Assembly: GCA_017510785.1 (NCBI GenBank)
Contig: JAFWMH010000077.1
Coordinates: forward strand, 1 to 64,000
Direction of reading: 5' to 3'
DNA from: Atopobiaceae bacterium
GTDB lineage: Bacteria > Actinomycetota > Coriobacteriia > Coriobacteriales > Atopobiaceae
Length of the DNA: 64,000 nucleotides
Shown one piece after another: positions 8,121-15,859 of the stretch; the stretch's first letter is position 1, and each line of letters starts with the position of its first letter. The position numbers were made by a program, and so were the translations under genes. The notes under the pieces were generated by a model. That model was not told where the DNA came from, did no database searches, and was given only the letters and a program-made list of their open reading frames with translations.

Positions 8121-10466
8121 CTACCGAGCGCTCGAGCCGCGAGGAAAGAGCACCTCGTCGGTATAGGCCCACGCGCCATCGTCGCCCTTCTTTAGGGCGC
8201 GCACGTTTATGGGCAGCGTACCGGGCATGTCTGCGGCACCAAAGATGGCTCGCAACGCCGCTGGCACGTTGGCGTTTATTGCATGCATGGTATCCGACTC
8301 GCCATCCGCGACGGGGTCCACAGCAAGACCCGCAGACAAATACGAGCATACAATAGCGTCCGCATCGGCAAAGCGTGCCGCGTCCACCGGAAGACTATTG
8401 GAAAGCAGCACGAACTTAGCACCCGCCTCGCGTGCTTCGCGCATCGCGCGCGAAATGCCCTGCATGCAGGCATCGGAGTCTTGCAATGCGTCAAGACCTG
8501 CACCCGTGGCAGACAAACACACCACGTATTGCGCTTGAGCTATGGCTTTGGAGTTCGCATCCGCATATGCAAGAGCGCCATTATTCATGTCGTAGTAGTA
8601 GCCTACGTAGATGCTTGTTGCAGCTTCGTCCACGCCCGACGTCGTGCCCGCAACGTTGTTTTCGATACGTGCGTCTGCATCGATTGCGCCAGACTTCGTA
8701 AGCTCGGCAAGAACAGCGCTGATGTATGCGACGTCCGTCGTGGCGCGACCCAGGATTGCGACGGTTACGTTCTCGCCCGGCAGTGGCAGCACGCCATCGT
8801 TTTTGAGCAAGGTAACGGCCTGCTCGGCTATGTTGCGCTCGATGTCGTGGTGCTCAACGGACCCCACGCGGGCCTTGGCCTCGGCCAGGGTGACCTGCGC
8901 GGCGGCAGTTAGCGCAGCGGCATCGCGGGCGGCGGCGCCCCGCACGGCGACGTCCTGTGCGGCATTGCCCCGCGCCGCGTCCTGCGTAGCAATGTCCTTC
9001 GCGGCGACACTGCGTGCGCCGGCGTCCTGTGCGCCCACATTCCCGGCGGCGTCCTGCGCAGCATTCTGCGCGGCGGTATTCTCTGCATCGGAATCCCCTG
9101 TACGGAAATCGCCAGACGCAACATTTTGCGATTCTCCCCCACCCGTTTCGGCGCACAGAATGCCGCGCATCTCCTTAAGGTTGAGGATGCGACGCACTGA
9201 ATCGTCGATGCGTTGCTCGCTTATAGCACCCGACGCAACCTTTTGCGCGATGCCAGCAATGTAGTCCTCGTACCACTGAGCCTTGCTCGCACTATTGAGG
9301 TCGGTTGGGATAAGCAGTATGTCGCATCCAGCAGCGATGCACTTCTCGGCTACGTTAACGCAGCCCTCCAGCTCTCTGCCACCGGGAAGGATGGCGTCGG
9401 ACGTCTCGGGCTCGTCGAAGAACTGGGCCATTTCCAGAGCGTCCGTCATTACAACGCCATCGAAGCCCATCTCGCCACGCAACATGCCATCCACAATCTT
9501 GGGGGACATAGTTGCAGGGTAATACCCCTTCGTCGTTCCGTCGGCAAGCGTCACCTCGTCATCGAGCGCGGGAAACGTACACGCCGACGTCATAACCATG
9601 TTGGCACCGTTCTCGATAACCGATGAGAAGGCAAACAAACCCTGCTCGCGCAGTTGTTCTTCGGTGAGCATGATGGCCGTCGGGTCGTCGCTGCCATCGC
9701 CTGCACCGGGAAAATGCTTGAAGCAGGTAACAACCCCGCATTTGTCGACGCCATAGGCAAACTCGTTGCCACAGTCCGCCACGAGTTGCGGGTCGTCCGA
9801 AAACACGCGAGTGCTCATGCCGGGATCTGCGAGATTGGTTATTACGTCGACGCATGGCGCCAAGTTTACGTTGATGCCCAATGCCGAGAGCTCGAGACCA
9901 AAAACAGTGCCCGTGTCGCGGGCGTTTTGCGCCGCGTTCTCTCCGGTAGCGCCGAGGGCCATGCTTCCCGTTCCGCGCGTGCCCATGGAAAGGCGAGCCA
10001 CAGAGCCTCCCTCTTGGTCGGCCGCAACGAAATACGGAATAACGGAAGTGGACGTTGCGTCAGCGCTACGCGCGTTGTTGCTCTGCAGGTCGTTCACGAG
10101 GCGATACGTTTGCTCGGTTTCCACCACGTTCGAGCCGAACAGGATTACGCCACCGTATTGATGCCGCGCCAAGGCCGTCGCGAGTTCCGGCACGGCCGAG
10201 AGGTCGGTAACGGCGTTCTCGTCTCCCTCCCACGAACGAATCGCCGGCATGATGAGTTGCGCGATCTTTTGCTCGAGCGACATTGCCTTGAGCAGGTTCT
10301 CAACACGCTCGCTTGCAGTCGCACTCGTAGAAGCAGCAGAGACGGAAGCGGCGTCATCAGCAAGTCCGCCCGAACCACCATCTCGCGAAGACGCACAGGC
10401 ACTCACCGCCATTGCAGCGGCTACAGTTGCAGATACGAATGACCTTCGAGTAATTGACGTTGTCAT
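8121..10466 (-). CDS. Glycoside hydrolase family 3 lipoprotein, NagZ/beta-N-acetylhexosaminidase-like
   Basis: A 781-aa secreted protein; ATG at 10466 with GGAGC upstream. A Tat-like signal TRRSFV ends in a lipobox (AVSAC), so it is probably a cell-surface lipoprotein. The GH3 N-terminal barrel shows FVAADQEGGSVARL, KHFPGAGDG and the presumed nucleophile Asp in VVMTDALEM. A C-terminal GH3 sandwich domain follows. NagZ enzymes carry an acid/base His in a DSH motif just after KHFPGHG; here the aligned segment reads SDDPT, with no His. Between the two domains (about residues 443-530) lies an Ala/Gln/Asp-rich repetitive linker. The substrate is uncertain: muropeptides or host/dietary N-acetylglucosaminides are possible. 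Confidence 0.8.
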   Translation of the reverse strand: MTTSITRRSFVSATVAAAMAVSACASSRDGGSGGLADDAASVSAASTSATASERVENLLKAMSLEQKIAQLIMPAIRSWEGDENAVTDLSAVPELATALARHQYGGVILFGSNVVETEQTYRLVNDLQSNNARSADATSTSVIPYFVAADQEGGSVARLSMGTRGTGSMALGATGENAAQNARDTGTVFGLELSALGINVNLAPCVDVITNLADPGMSTRVFSDDPQLVADCGNEFAYGVDKCGVVTCFKHFPGAGDGSDDPTAIMLTEEQLREQGLFAFSSVIENGANMVMTSACTFPALDDEVTLADGTTKGYYPATMSPKIVDGMLRGEMGFDGVVMTDALEMAQFFDEPETSDAILPGGRELEGCVNVAEKCIAAGCDILLIPTDLNSASKAQWYEDYIAGIAQKVASGAISEQRIDDSVRRILNLKEMRGILCAETGGGESQNVASGDFRTGDSDAENTAAQNAAQDAAGNVGAQDAGARSVAAKDIATQDAARGNAAQDVAVRGAAARDAAALTAAAQVTLAEAKARVGSVEHHDIERNIAEQAVTLLKNDGVLPLPGENVTVAILGRATTDVAYISAVLAELTKSGAIDADARIENNVAGTTSGVDEAATSIYVGYYYDMNNGALAYADANSKAIAQAQYVVCLSATGAGLDALQDSDACMQGISRAMREAREAGAKFVLLSNSLPVDAARFADADAIVCSYLSAGLAVDPVADGESDTMHAINANVPAALRAIFGAADMPGTLPINVRALKKGDDGAWAYTDEVLFPRGSSAR

Positions 10467-10725
10467 ACTTGCTCCGTTTCGTCGAGGGCACGTTTGCGAG
10501 GCAGTTCCAGGCAACCGAAATCAAGTGTACGCCAAATCATTGCGCGTCGCATAGGGCATCACGCGAACCGCATTCAACATATGTGTGACGCTCCTTTGCA
10601 TGTTCGTCACGAACACTACGAGTCACATGCCCGCATCGCGAACGCCGTAAACTGAACTTGCCAACCTATACCCACCAACTGGATCTAGCGCATGCGATCT
10701 CCCGGCCAAACTCTGGCGGATGAGC

Positions 10726-10778
10726 CCTACAAACCTCGTCGCAGGCCCGTTTTTCGCGGCTACTGCGAGGTTTGTCGG
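10726..10778. repeat. Palindromic repeat, family P2, copy 1
   Basis: Inverted arms CCTACAAACCTCG / CGAGGTTTGTCGG around a loop containing CCCGTTTTTCGC. A second copy follows at 10797-10849, and a third at 24097-24150 shares the loop sequence. Confidence 0.75.
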
Positions 10779-10796
10779 ATTGAGCCGCCCGAAAAT

Positions 10797-10849
10797 CCTA
10801 CAAAGCTCGCGAGAGGGCTCAAATCGAGACCCTTCGCGAGCTTTGTAGG
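10797..10849. repeat. Palindromic repeat, family P2, copy 2
   Basis: Long inverted arms CCTACAAAGCTCGCGA / TCGCGAGCTTTGTAGG. Relative to copy 1 the C/G exchange in the arm is matched on the other side, so the stem is kept. Confidence 0.75.
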
Positions 10850-10921
10850 CCTAACGTTTGTTCGCTACGAGACGTGGACGCGTCTCGTGATCTAGGTACT
10901 ACCTACGTACCACCGCAACCT

Positions 10922-12151
10922 TTACGCGGCTTCGGCCAGCTCTGCATCCTTGGCGCCGGTATAAGTCACGCTATCGCCGTAAATAGTCTTCCAGTCGTCT
11001 TTCATCGAGACGGGCACGTAGTTGTTCTCCTCACAGTTCTTCAGCATCTCCGCAGCCTTCTCCTCGTTGCCGTTCTCGCGCTCAAGGTCGTCGCAGCACA
11101 GTTGGAAGGCGGCATTCTTGTAGGTGGGGTTGCTCAAGGCGTAGTTATCCATTGCAAAATCGCCCGAAGAATTGCCGAAGGAGAGCACAGGCTGCTTGGC
11201 AATCTCGCGCTGAATGATGTAGCACTTGTTCTCCTTGAGGGTCTTCATGTAGAACTCACCGCCGGTAACGAGCTTCTCGTCCTGGCCAAAGGTGTAGTCG
11301 AGGCCATCCTCATCGCCCTGTTTGTTACCCACGAGCGACTCGTCGGAGCCAAGGATGTTGGCGAGCGGAAGCGAAATGGGGCAGCTGGGGTCACTAAAAA
11401 TGCCGCGCGTGATGAGGCGGTCGGTACCCGACATAACGTACACGTCGAAGTCGTTGGCCTGCAGGTACTTCACCACCTGAACCATGGGCAGATAGAACCC
11501 GCCACCACGGGTCATGCCGGTGTAACTAACCATGGGCTCCTTCATGAACTCATGCACGTAATCGTAGAACTCGTCAACAGTCATGCCCTTGAAGGCCGAG
11601 GCAACAGCCTGGCCGTGCTCGGTGGGCAACTCATCATATTTGGTGCCATTCTCATTTTGGTCCTGAATCTTCTTTGCAACGGACTTCTCGAACTTGGAGG
11701 CCTTGTCCTTGTAAGCGGCGTCTTCCGTCACGCGGTGCAAAAGCAGCATATAGTCAAAGTAGTTGGGATCCGTCTCGCAAAAGAGCGTGCCATCGAAGTC
11801 GAAGGTAGCAATGCGGTCTTCCACCGGAATGAAGTCGGGGGACGCCTCGTCCGTCGCGGCCTTAACGTAGGAGACAAGTTCCTTCTTGAGGGGCGCCTCA
11901 TCGTTCCAAAGGCTCAGGGGATCCTCGTCGTTCTCCACGAGCGCAAGGTCGGCACCCTTAGCTTCGGCATCGCCCTCGGCTGCCGCTTCGTTCTTGGCCT
12001 CGGTTGCCGCTCCAGCAGCCGCCTCGGGTGCAGCCGCCTCGGTGCTTCCGCTGGGCTTCGTGGCATACAGCACGCCAAGCACCGCGCACGCGCAAATCGC
12101 CACAATCGCTACGATGCGCCACGTACCGGCACTCTTCTTCTCATCCTCCAT
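10922..12151 (-). CDS. Membrane-anchored HAD-family phosphatase
   Basis: A 409-aa protein; ATG at 12151 with AAAGGAG upstream. A membrane segment at about residues 12-30 is followed by an Ala/Glu-rich spacer, so the catalytic domain should face outwards. HAD motif I is FDFDGTL (Asp118, Asp120), motif II is probably MSGTDR, and the C-terminal acidic motif is GNSSGDFAMDN. The fold is that of the phosphoserine-phosphatase-like (class I) branch. The substrate cannot be told from sequence. It is transcribed towards the GH3 gene from a good promoter at 12204-12232. Confidence 0.75.
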   Translation of the reverse strand: MEDEKKSAGTWRIVAIVAICACAVLGVLYATKPSGSTEAAAPEAAAGAATEAKNEAAAEGDAEAKGADLALVENDEDPLSLWNDEAPLKKELVSYVKAATDEASPDFIPVEDRIATFDFDGTLFCETDPNYFDYMLLLHRVTEDAAYKDKASKFEKSVAKKIQDQNENGTKYDELPTEHGQAVASAFKGMTVDEFYDYVHEFMKEPMVSYTGMTRGGGFYLPMVQVVKYLQANDFDVYVMSGTDRLITRGIFSDPSCPISLPLANILGSDESLVGNKQGDEDGLDYTFGQDEKLVTGGEFYMKTLKENKCYIIQREIAKQPVLSFGNSSGDFAMDNYALSNPTYKNAAFQLCCDDLERENGNEEKAAEMLKNCEENNYVPVSMKDDWKTIYGDSVTYTGAKDAELAEAA

Positions 12152-12203
12152 AACCTCTCCTTTCTACTCTGGCCACATTGGCAATGGAGTTTTTGATAAT
12201 TAC

Positions 12204-12232
12204 TTATAATACCCACAGAGCAGCCACGCCAA
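12204..12232 (-). promoter_or_regulatory. Predicted promoter of the HAD phosphatase gene
   Basis: On the minus strand a -35 box TTGGCG (12232-12227) is followed after 17 bp by a -10 box TTATAA (12209-12204). The start codon is 52 bp further on. Confidence 0.5.
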
Positions 12233-12390
12233 ACTTACCATTTCCCCTCTGCGACTGAACAACATATCGCCCCGCGTCGTCGACCCGCGTCGCACAAAAC
12301 AAACCTAGGAGCATGTCTCACTACCCAAACCGCCGCCACCGGCCCGCCCAGGCACGCTTGGCCTGCTTCCTTCAACTTGTGCGCTTGTCT

Positions 12391-14409
12391 TTACGCATTT
12401 GTCTCCATCCGTGCGCGCTTGGCCTGCGCCAGCTCCTCGTCGCACAGCGGACAATACGTGTGCTCGCCAGCAATGTAGCCATGTTTCGGGCAAATGGAGA
12501 ACGTAGGCGTCACAGTTATATAGGGCAACCGGAAATTCTCCAGCGACCGCTTCACGAGCTGCTTGCACGCCTCTACGCTCGACACGCGCTCCCCCATGTA
12601 CAGGTGTAACACCGTGCCTCCGGTATACTTCTTTTGCAGCTCCTCCTGCTCGGCCAGCGCCTGGAACGGGTCGGTGGTGTAGCCCACGGGCAGCTGCGAA
12701 GAGTTGGTGTAGTACGGTTCGTCCGGCGTGCCCGCCTGAATGATGCCCTCAAAGCGCTTAAGGTCTTCGCGTGCGAATCGATACGTCGTCCCCTCGGCCG
12801 GCGTGGCTTCGAGGTTGTACATGTGGCCGGTCTCCTCCTGAAACTCCACCATCCGCTCGCGCACATGGTCGAGCACGCGAATGGCCATGGCCCGGCCACG
12901 CGGATCGGTAATGTCGTACGCATCGTTGCTAAAGTTTCGAACCATCTCGTTCATACCGTTGACGCCAATAGTGGAGAAGTGATTCCTCAGCGTGCCCAAA
13001 TAGCGCTTCGTGTACGGGAAAAGTCCAGCGTCGATGAGCCGCTGAATCTCTTTGCGCTTGAGTTCCAGCGATACCTTCGCAAGCACCAGCAAATAGTCGA
13101 GCTCGTCCATAAGCGCCTGCTCGTCGCCAGGATGCTTAAAGCCCAACCGTGCCATGTTCATCGTAACCACGCCAATGGAACCGGTTTGCTCTGCTGAGCC
13201 AAACAGACCGTTGCCGCGCTTCAGCAACTCACGCAGGTCCAACTGCAAGCGGCAACACATCGAGCGCACCATATGTGGCTGCAAGTCGGAATTCACGAAG
13301 TTCTGGAAATACGGCAGCCCATACTTGGCCGTCATCTCGAAAAGACAATCGGCGTTGGGCGAGTCCCACGGGAAATCCTTAGTAATGTTATATGTGGGGA
13401 TGGGGAACGTGAACACGCGTCCCTTCGCGTCGCCTTCCGTCATCACCTCGATGAACGCTCGATTGATCATGTCCATCTCGGCCTGAAGCTCGCCATACGT
13501 AAAGTCCACGGGCTCGCCGCCAACCAGCGGCACTTGGTCGCGAATGTCCTCCGGACACGTCCAGTCGAAGGTAAGGTTACTAAACGGCGTTTGCGTGCCC
13601 CAACGGCTCGGAACGTTCATGTTGTAGACAAAACCTTGAAGCTCCTGCTTTACCTGCTCGTATGTGAGGTTGTCTACGCGTACAAACGGTGCGAGGTACG
13701 TGTCGGTAGAGCTAAACGCCTGCGCGCCGGTCCACTCATTTTGCAGCGTGCCAAGGAAGTTGACCATTTGTCCGATGGCCGTGGAAAGGTGCTTGGGAGG
13801 CGCGGACTCCACCTTGTTCGCCACGCCGTTGAACCCCTCGTTGAGCAACGTGCGCAAACTCCAGCCCGCGCAATATCCGCTCAGCATGTCCAAGTCGTGA
13901 ATGTGGAAGGAACCTGAACGATGCGCCTCCCCCACCGCCGGCGGATACACGTGCGAGAGCCAATAGTTCGCAATCACCTTACCGCTCACGTTGAGGATAA
14001 GACCACCCAGCGAGTAGCCCTGATTGGCGTTCGCGTTCACGCGCCAGTCCATACGACTCAGGTATTCATTAACCGAGCTCGTGACGTCGATGTAGGTTTC
14101 GCGATCGCGACGGGATTGTCTGCGCTTCTCGCGATACACGATGTAGGCGCGCGCCGTTCCAAAATGGTTTGCCGTAATGAGGGTTTGCTCAACGATGTCC
14201 TGGATTTCCTCCACGGTAGGCGACGCGCCGTCGAAGCGATGGGCGATTACCTTGCAAGCCTGTCCCGAAAGGATAATTGCCTCGTCCGGTCCGAACTCGC
14301 CCGTGGCATCGCCGGCTCGCTCGATGGCGGCGGTTATTTTCGCCTGGTCGAAGCTCATGAGCGAGCCGTCGCGCTTGATGATGGACGTGGGATACGCAAA
14401 GGGAGACAT
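12391..14409 (-). CDS. nrdD: Anaerobic ribonucleoside-triphosphate reductase, catalytic chain lacking the glycyl-radical tail
   Basis: A 672-aa class III ribonucleotide reductase large chain; ATG at 14409 behind GAGGAGGAG. Residues 1-95 form an ATP-cone (YPTSIIKRDGSLMSFDQAKI). The catalytic barrel follows. The C-terminus has a zinc-binding-like segment ICPKHG...CPLCDEEL and then stops. The RVxGY glycyl-radical motif normally found after the zinc site is missing, and no such motif follows in any frame before 12300. A separate 65-aa gene upstream (15582-15779) carries it. The enzyme makes dNTPs without oxygen and needs NrdG to form the glycyl radical. Confidence 0.9.
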   Translation of the reverse strand: MSPFAYPTSIIKRDGSLMSFDQAKITAAIERAGDATGEFGPDEAIILSGQACKVIAHRFDGASPTVEEIQDIVEQTLITANHFGTARAYIVYREKRRQSRRDRETYIDVTSSVNEYLSRMDWRVNANANQGYSLGGLILNVSGKVIANYWLSHVYPPAVGEAHRSGSFHIHDLDMLSGYCAGWSLRTLLNEGFNGVANKVESAPPKHLSTAIGQMVNFLGTLQNEWTGAQAFSSTDTYLAPFVRVDNLTYEQVKQELQGFVYNMNVPSRWGTQTPFSNLTFDWTCPEDIRDQVPLVGGEPVDFTYGELQAEMDMINRAFIEVMTEGDAKGRVFTFPIPTYNITKDFPWDSPNADCLFEMTAKYGLPYFQNFVNSDLQPHMVRSMCCRLQLDLRELLKRGNGLFGSAEQTGSIGVVTMNMARLGFKHPGDEQALMDELDYLLVLAKVSLELKRKEIQRLIDAGLFPYTKRYLGTLRNHFSTIGVNGMNEMVRNFSNDAYDITDPRGRAMAIRVLDHVRERMVEFQEETGHMYNLEATPAEGTTYRFAREDLKRFEGIIQAGTPDEPYYTNSSQLPVGYTTDPFQALAEQEELQKKYTGGTVLHLYMGERVSSVEACKQLVKRSLENFRLPYITVTPTFSICPKHGYIAGEHTYCPLCDEELAQAKRARMETNA

Positions 14410-14520
14410 GGCTCCTCCTCGGACGAATTGGCAGCAGTGCGAAGCAAGGTACTTACGTTAGCTTTGGCTTGGAATGTTTTCAAGTACGGAACTGGAAAAC
14501 CAGAGACGACCGGAAACGCG

Positions 14521-14580
14521 TCTCGCGCGTCCTCGCGGATCTCGCGGGTCCTCGCCGGTCCTCGCGAGTTTTGGCGAGTT
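14521..14580. repeat. About six tandem 10-bp repeats between nrdG and nrdD
   Basis: Degenerate units such as TCCTCGCGGA and CCTCGCCGGT follow one another with a 10-11 bp period in the 183-bp gap between nrdG and nrdD. The period is close to one helical turn. Confidence 0.6.
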
Positions 14581-14592
14581 CGGATTGCGCCC

Positions 14593-15423
14593 CTACGCGC
14601 GGCGGAACTCGAAGTGCTCGAAGAGCGGCGGGAGCTCGGCGGGAACGTCGGAAGGAAACACGGTTTCGTTGATAAGTTCGCCCGTGGTCCCAACATGGCG
14701 ATACGCCTGGACCGCCCACGTGCGAACTCCTCGCGACGCGAGCTCCTCGCCGATGCGCGCGACGTCGTCCACGGCGAGTAGGCGCGGATGCCACGTGGTA
14801 CGTACCTCCAGCTCAACATTGGACGCGAGCAGCACGTCGAGACTTTCCCGCACGAGGGCGCCTGTATTGGAGGCAGCCGTATCGGTGCCGGCCGTATGAG
14901 AGGCACTCCCCTCGGAGGGACGGATCACGTCGGCGGGCAGGACTTCGCCGGCGGGACGGTCCTCGCCAATAGAACGGCCAATGCCGGCGGGACGGATCAC
15001 TTCGGCGGGTCGGACCCCACCAGCGGGCCGAGCAATGGCGTCGTACGAATCCCAAGGCGCCTTTACGTCGAGCCCCACCCAATCGAGGTACGGCAATAGT
15101 TCGTGCAGCCGCCCGGGAAACGCGCCACAGGTATGCAGGCCAACCATGAAGCCGAGCTCGCGCACACGCATCGCAACCTCAAGCACGCCGGGCTGCGCTA
15201 ACGGCTCTCCCCCGCTCAGCACCACGCCGTCCAGCAGGCCGTGTCGCTGTTCCAGCAACGCATACAGCTCGTTCTCGTCGGTTGATGCCGAATCGGCGTG
15301 CCACAACGCATGATTTTGGCAATACGGACACCGCCATGGGCACCCCGCGCAAAACGCGACGCACGCCAGCTTGCCCGGCCAATCGACGGTCGAAAACGGC
15401 GTTATCCCTGCTATGCGCAGCAT
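14593..15423 (-). CDS. nrdG: Anaerobic RNR-activating radical SAM enzyme, with a repetitive insertion
   Basis: A 276-aa radical SAM activase. The Cys28-x3-Cys32-x2-Cys35 motif in GCPWRCPYC binds the 4Fe-4S cluster, and LSGGEPL binds SAM. It would form the glycyl radical of the RNR. After LDVKAPWDSYDAI the protein carries about 60 residues (131-190) of low-complexity Arg-Pro-Ala repeats such as VRPAEVIRPAG and RPAGEVLPADVIRPS, with no equivalent in ordinary NrdG proteins of 150-230 aa. The normal fold then resumes. The gene lies between the glycyl-radical gene and nrdD. Its first 26 bases are echoed three times upstream. Confidence 0.85.
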   Translation of the reverse strand: MLRIAGITPFSTVDWPGKLACVAFCAGCPWRCPYCQNHALWHADSASTDENELYALLEQRHGLLDGVVLSGGEPLAQPGVLEVAMRVRELGFMVGLHTCGAFPGRLHELLPYLDWVGLDVKAPWDSYDAIARPAGGVRPAEVIRPAGIGRSIGEDRPAGEVLPADVIRPSEGSASHTAGTDTAASNTGALVRESLDVLLASNVELEVRTTWHPRLLAVDDVARIGEELASRGVRTWAVQAYRHVGTTGELINETVFPSDVPAELPPLFEHFEFRRA

Positions 15424-15453
15424 GATGCCGGCTCCTCGAACCCAACCGAAGCT

Positions 15454-15595
15454 GGGCTTATCTCCACTATGCGCTCCACGGCGCCAGTCCCTCGCTCACG
15501 CACAACCGGAATCGGGCTTATCTGAACTATGGGCAGCACGACGGCAACCCCCGAGCACAGCCGGCGACGGGCTTATCTGCACTATGCGCAGCACG
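15454..15595. repeat. nrdG: Three tandem copies of the nrdG start region
   Basis: A 27-bp unit of the form GGGCTTATCTGNACTATGCG plus CAGCACG recurs at 15454-15480, 15514-15540 and 15569-15595. It matches the first bases of nrdG (15398-15423) at spacings of 56, 60 and 55 bp. The intervening 28-33 bp are also partly similar (CCGGTTGTGC-like). The array fills the gap between the 65-aa gene and nrdG. Confidence 0.8.
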
Positions 15596-15779
15596 ACGCA
15601 GGCTCCACGAACTCGACGCGCTCGTGGAACTCCCCCTTCTTGCCCGTGTTGTAAAAGGACACGGGGCGATAGTATCCCATGACGCGCGTCCACACCTCGC
15701 ATGGCTGGCGCTCGTCGTTGGAGAGCTCTACGCCATCGACCACCACGCCGGTGCTGGTAAGTTCACTTTTGTTAACCAT
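15582..15779 (-). CDS. Stand-alone glycyl-radical domain of anaerobic ribonucleotide reductase
   Basis: A 65-aa protein; ATG at 15779 behind AAGGAG. Its core CEVWTRVMGYYRPV then GKKGEFHERVEF is the C-terminal signature of NrdD, where the Gly of RVxGY carries the radical. The nrdD of this cluster ends before this motif, so the two chains together (672 + 65 aa) make one usual-length enzyme. Residues 1-30 (VVVDGVELSNDERQ) may form a docking part. It is the first gene of a three-gene set: this gene, nrdG, nrdD. I infer that it must bind the catalytic chain so that its Gly enters the active site. The C-terminal Cys-Cys is a further possible thiol pair. Confidence 0.75.
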   Translation of the reverse strand: MVNKSELTSTGVVVDGVELSNDERQPCEVWTRVMGYYRPVSFYNTGKKGEFHERVEFVEPASCCA

Positions 15780-15830
15780 GTCCTTCTCCTTACGAACACA
15801 TCGTTCATTTGGTGGACGATATCTTACTCC

Positions 15831-15846
15831 ATACCATATGTTGTGT
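15831..15846. promoter_or_regulatory. Possible NrdR box
   Basis: On the minus strand ACACAACATATGGTAT resembles the palindromic NrdR box (ACACAATATATTGTGT-like). It lies 52 bp upstream of the first RNR gene. A second box at the usual 31-bp spacing was not seen, so this is tentative. Confidence 0.35.
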
Positions 15847-15859
15847 CTAGCGAAACACA

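Larger units (their letters stand above)
10467..10921. other. Intergenic region with two palindromes
   Basis: This 455-bp stretch lies between the GH3 gene and the HAD phosphatase gene, both on the minus strand. It carries the GH3 5' region and two adjacent palindromes (10726-10778, 10797-10849). I see no credible small gene in it. Confidence 0.6.
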
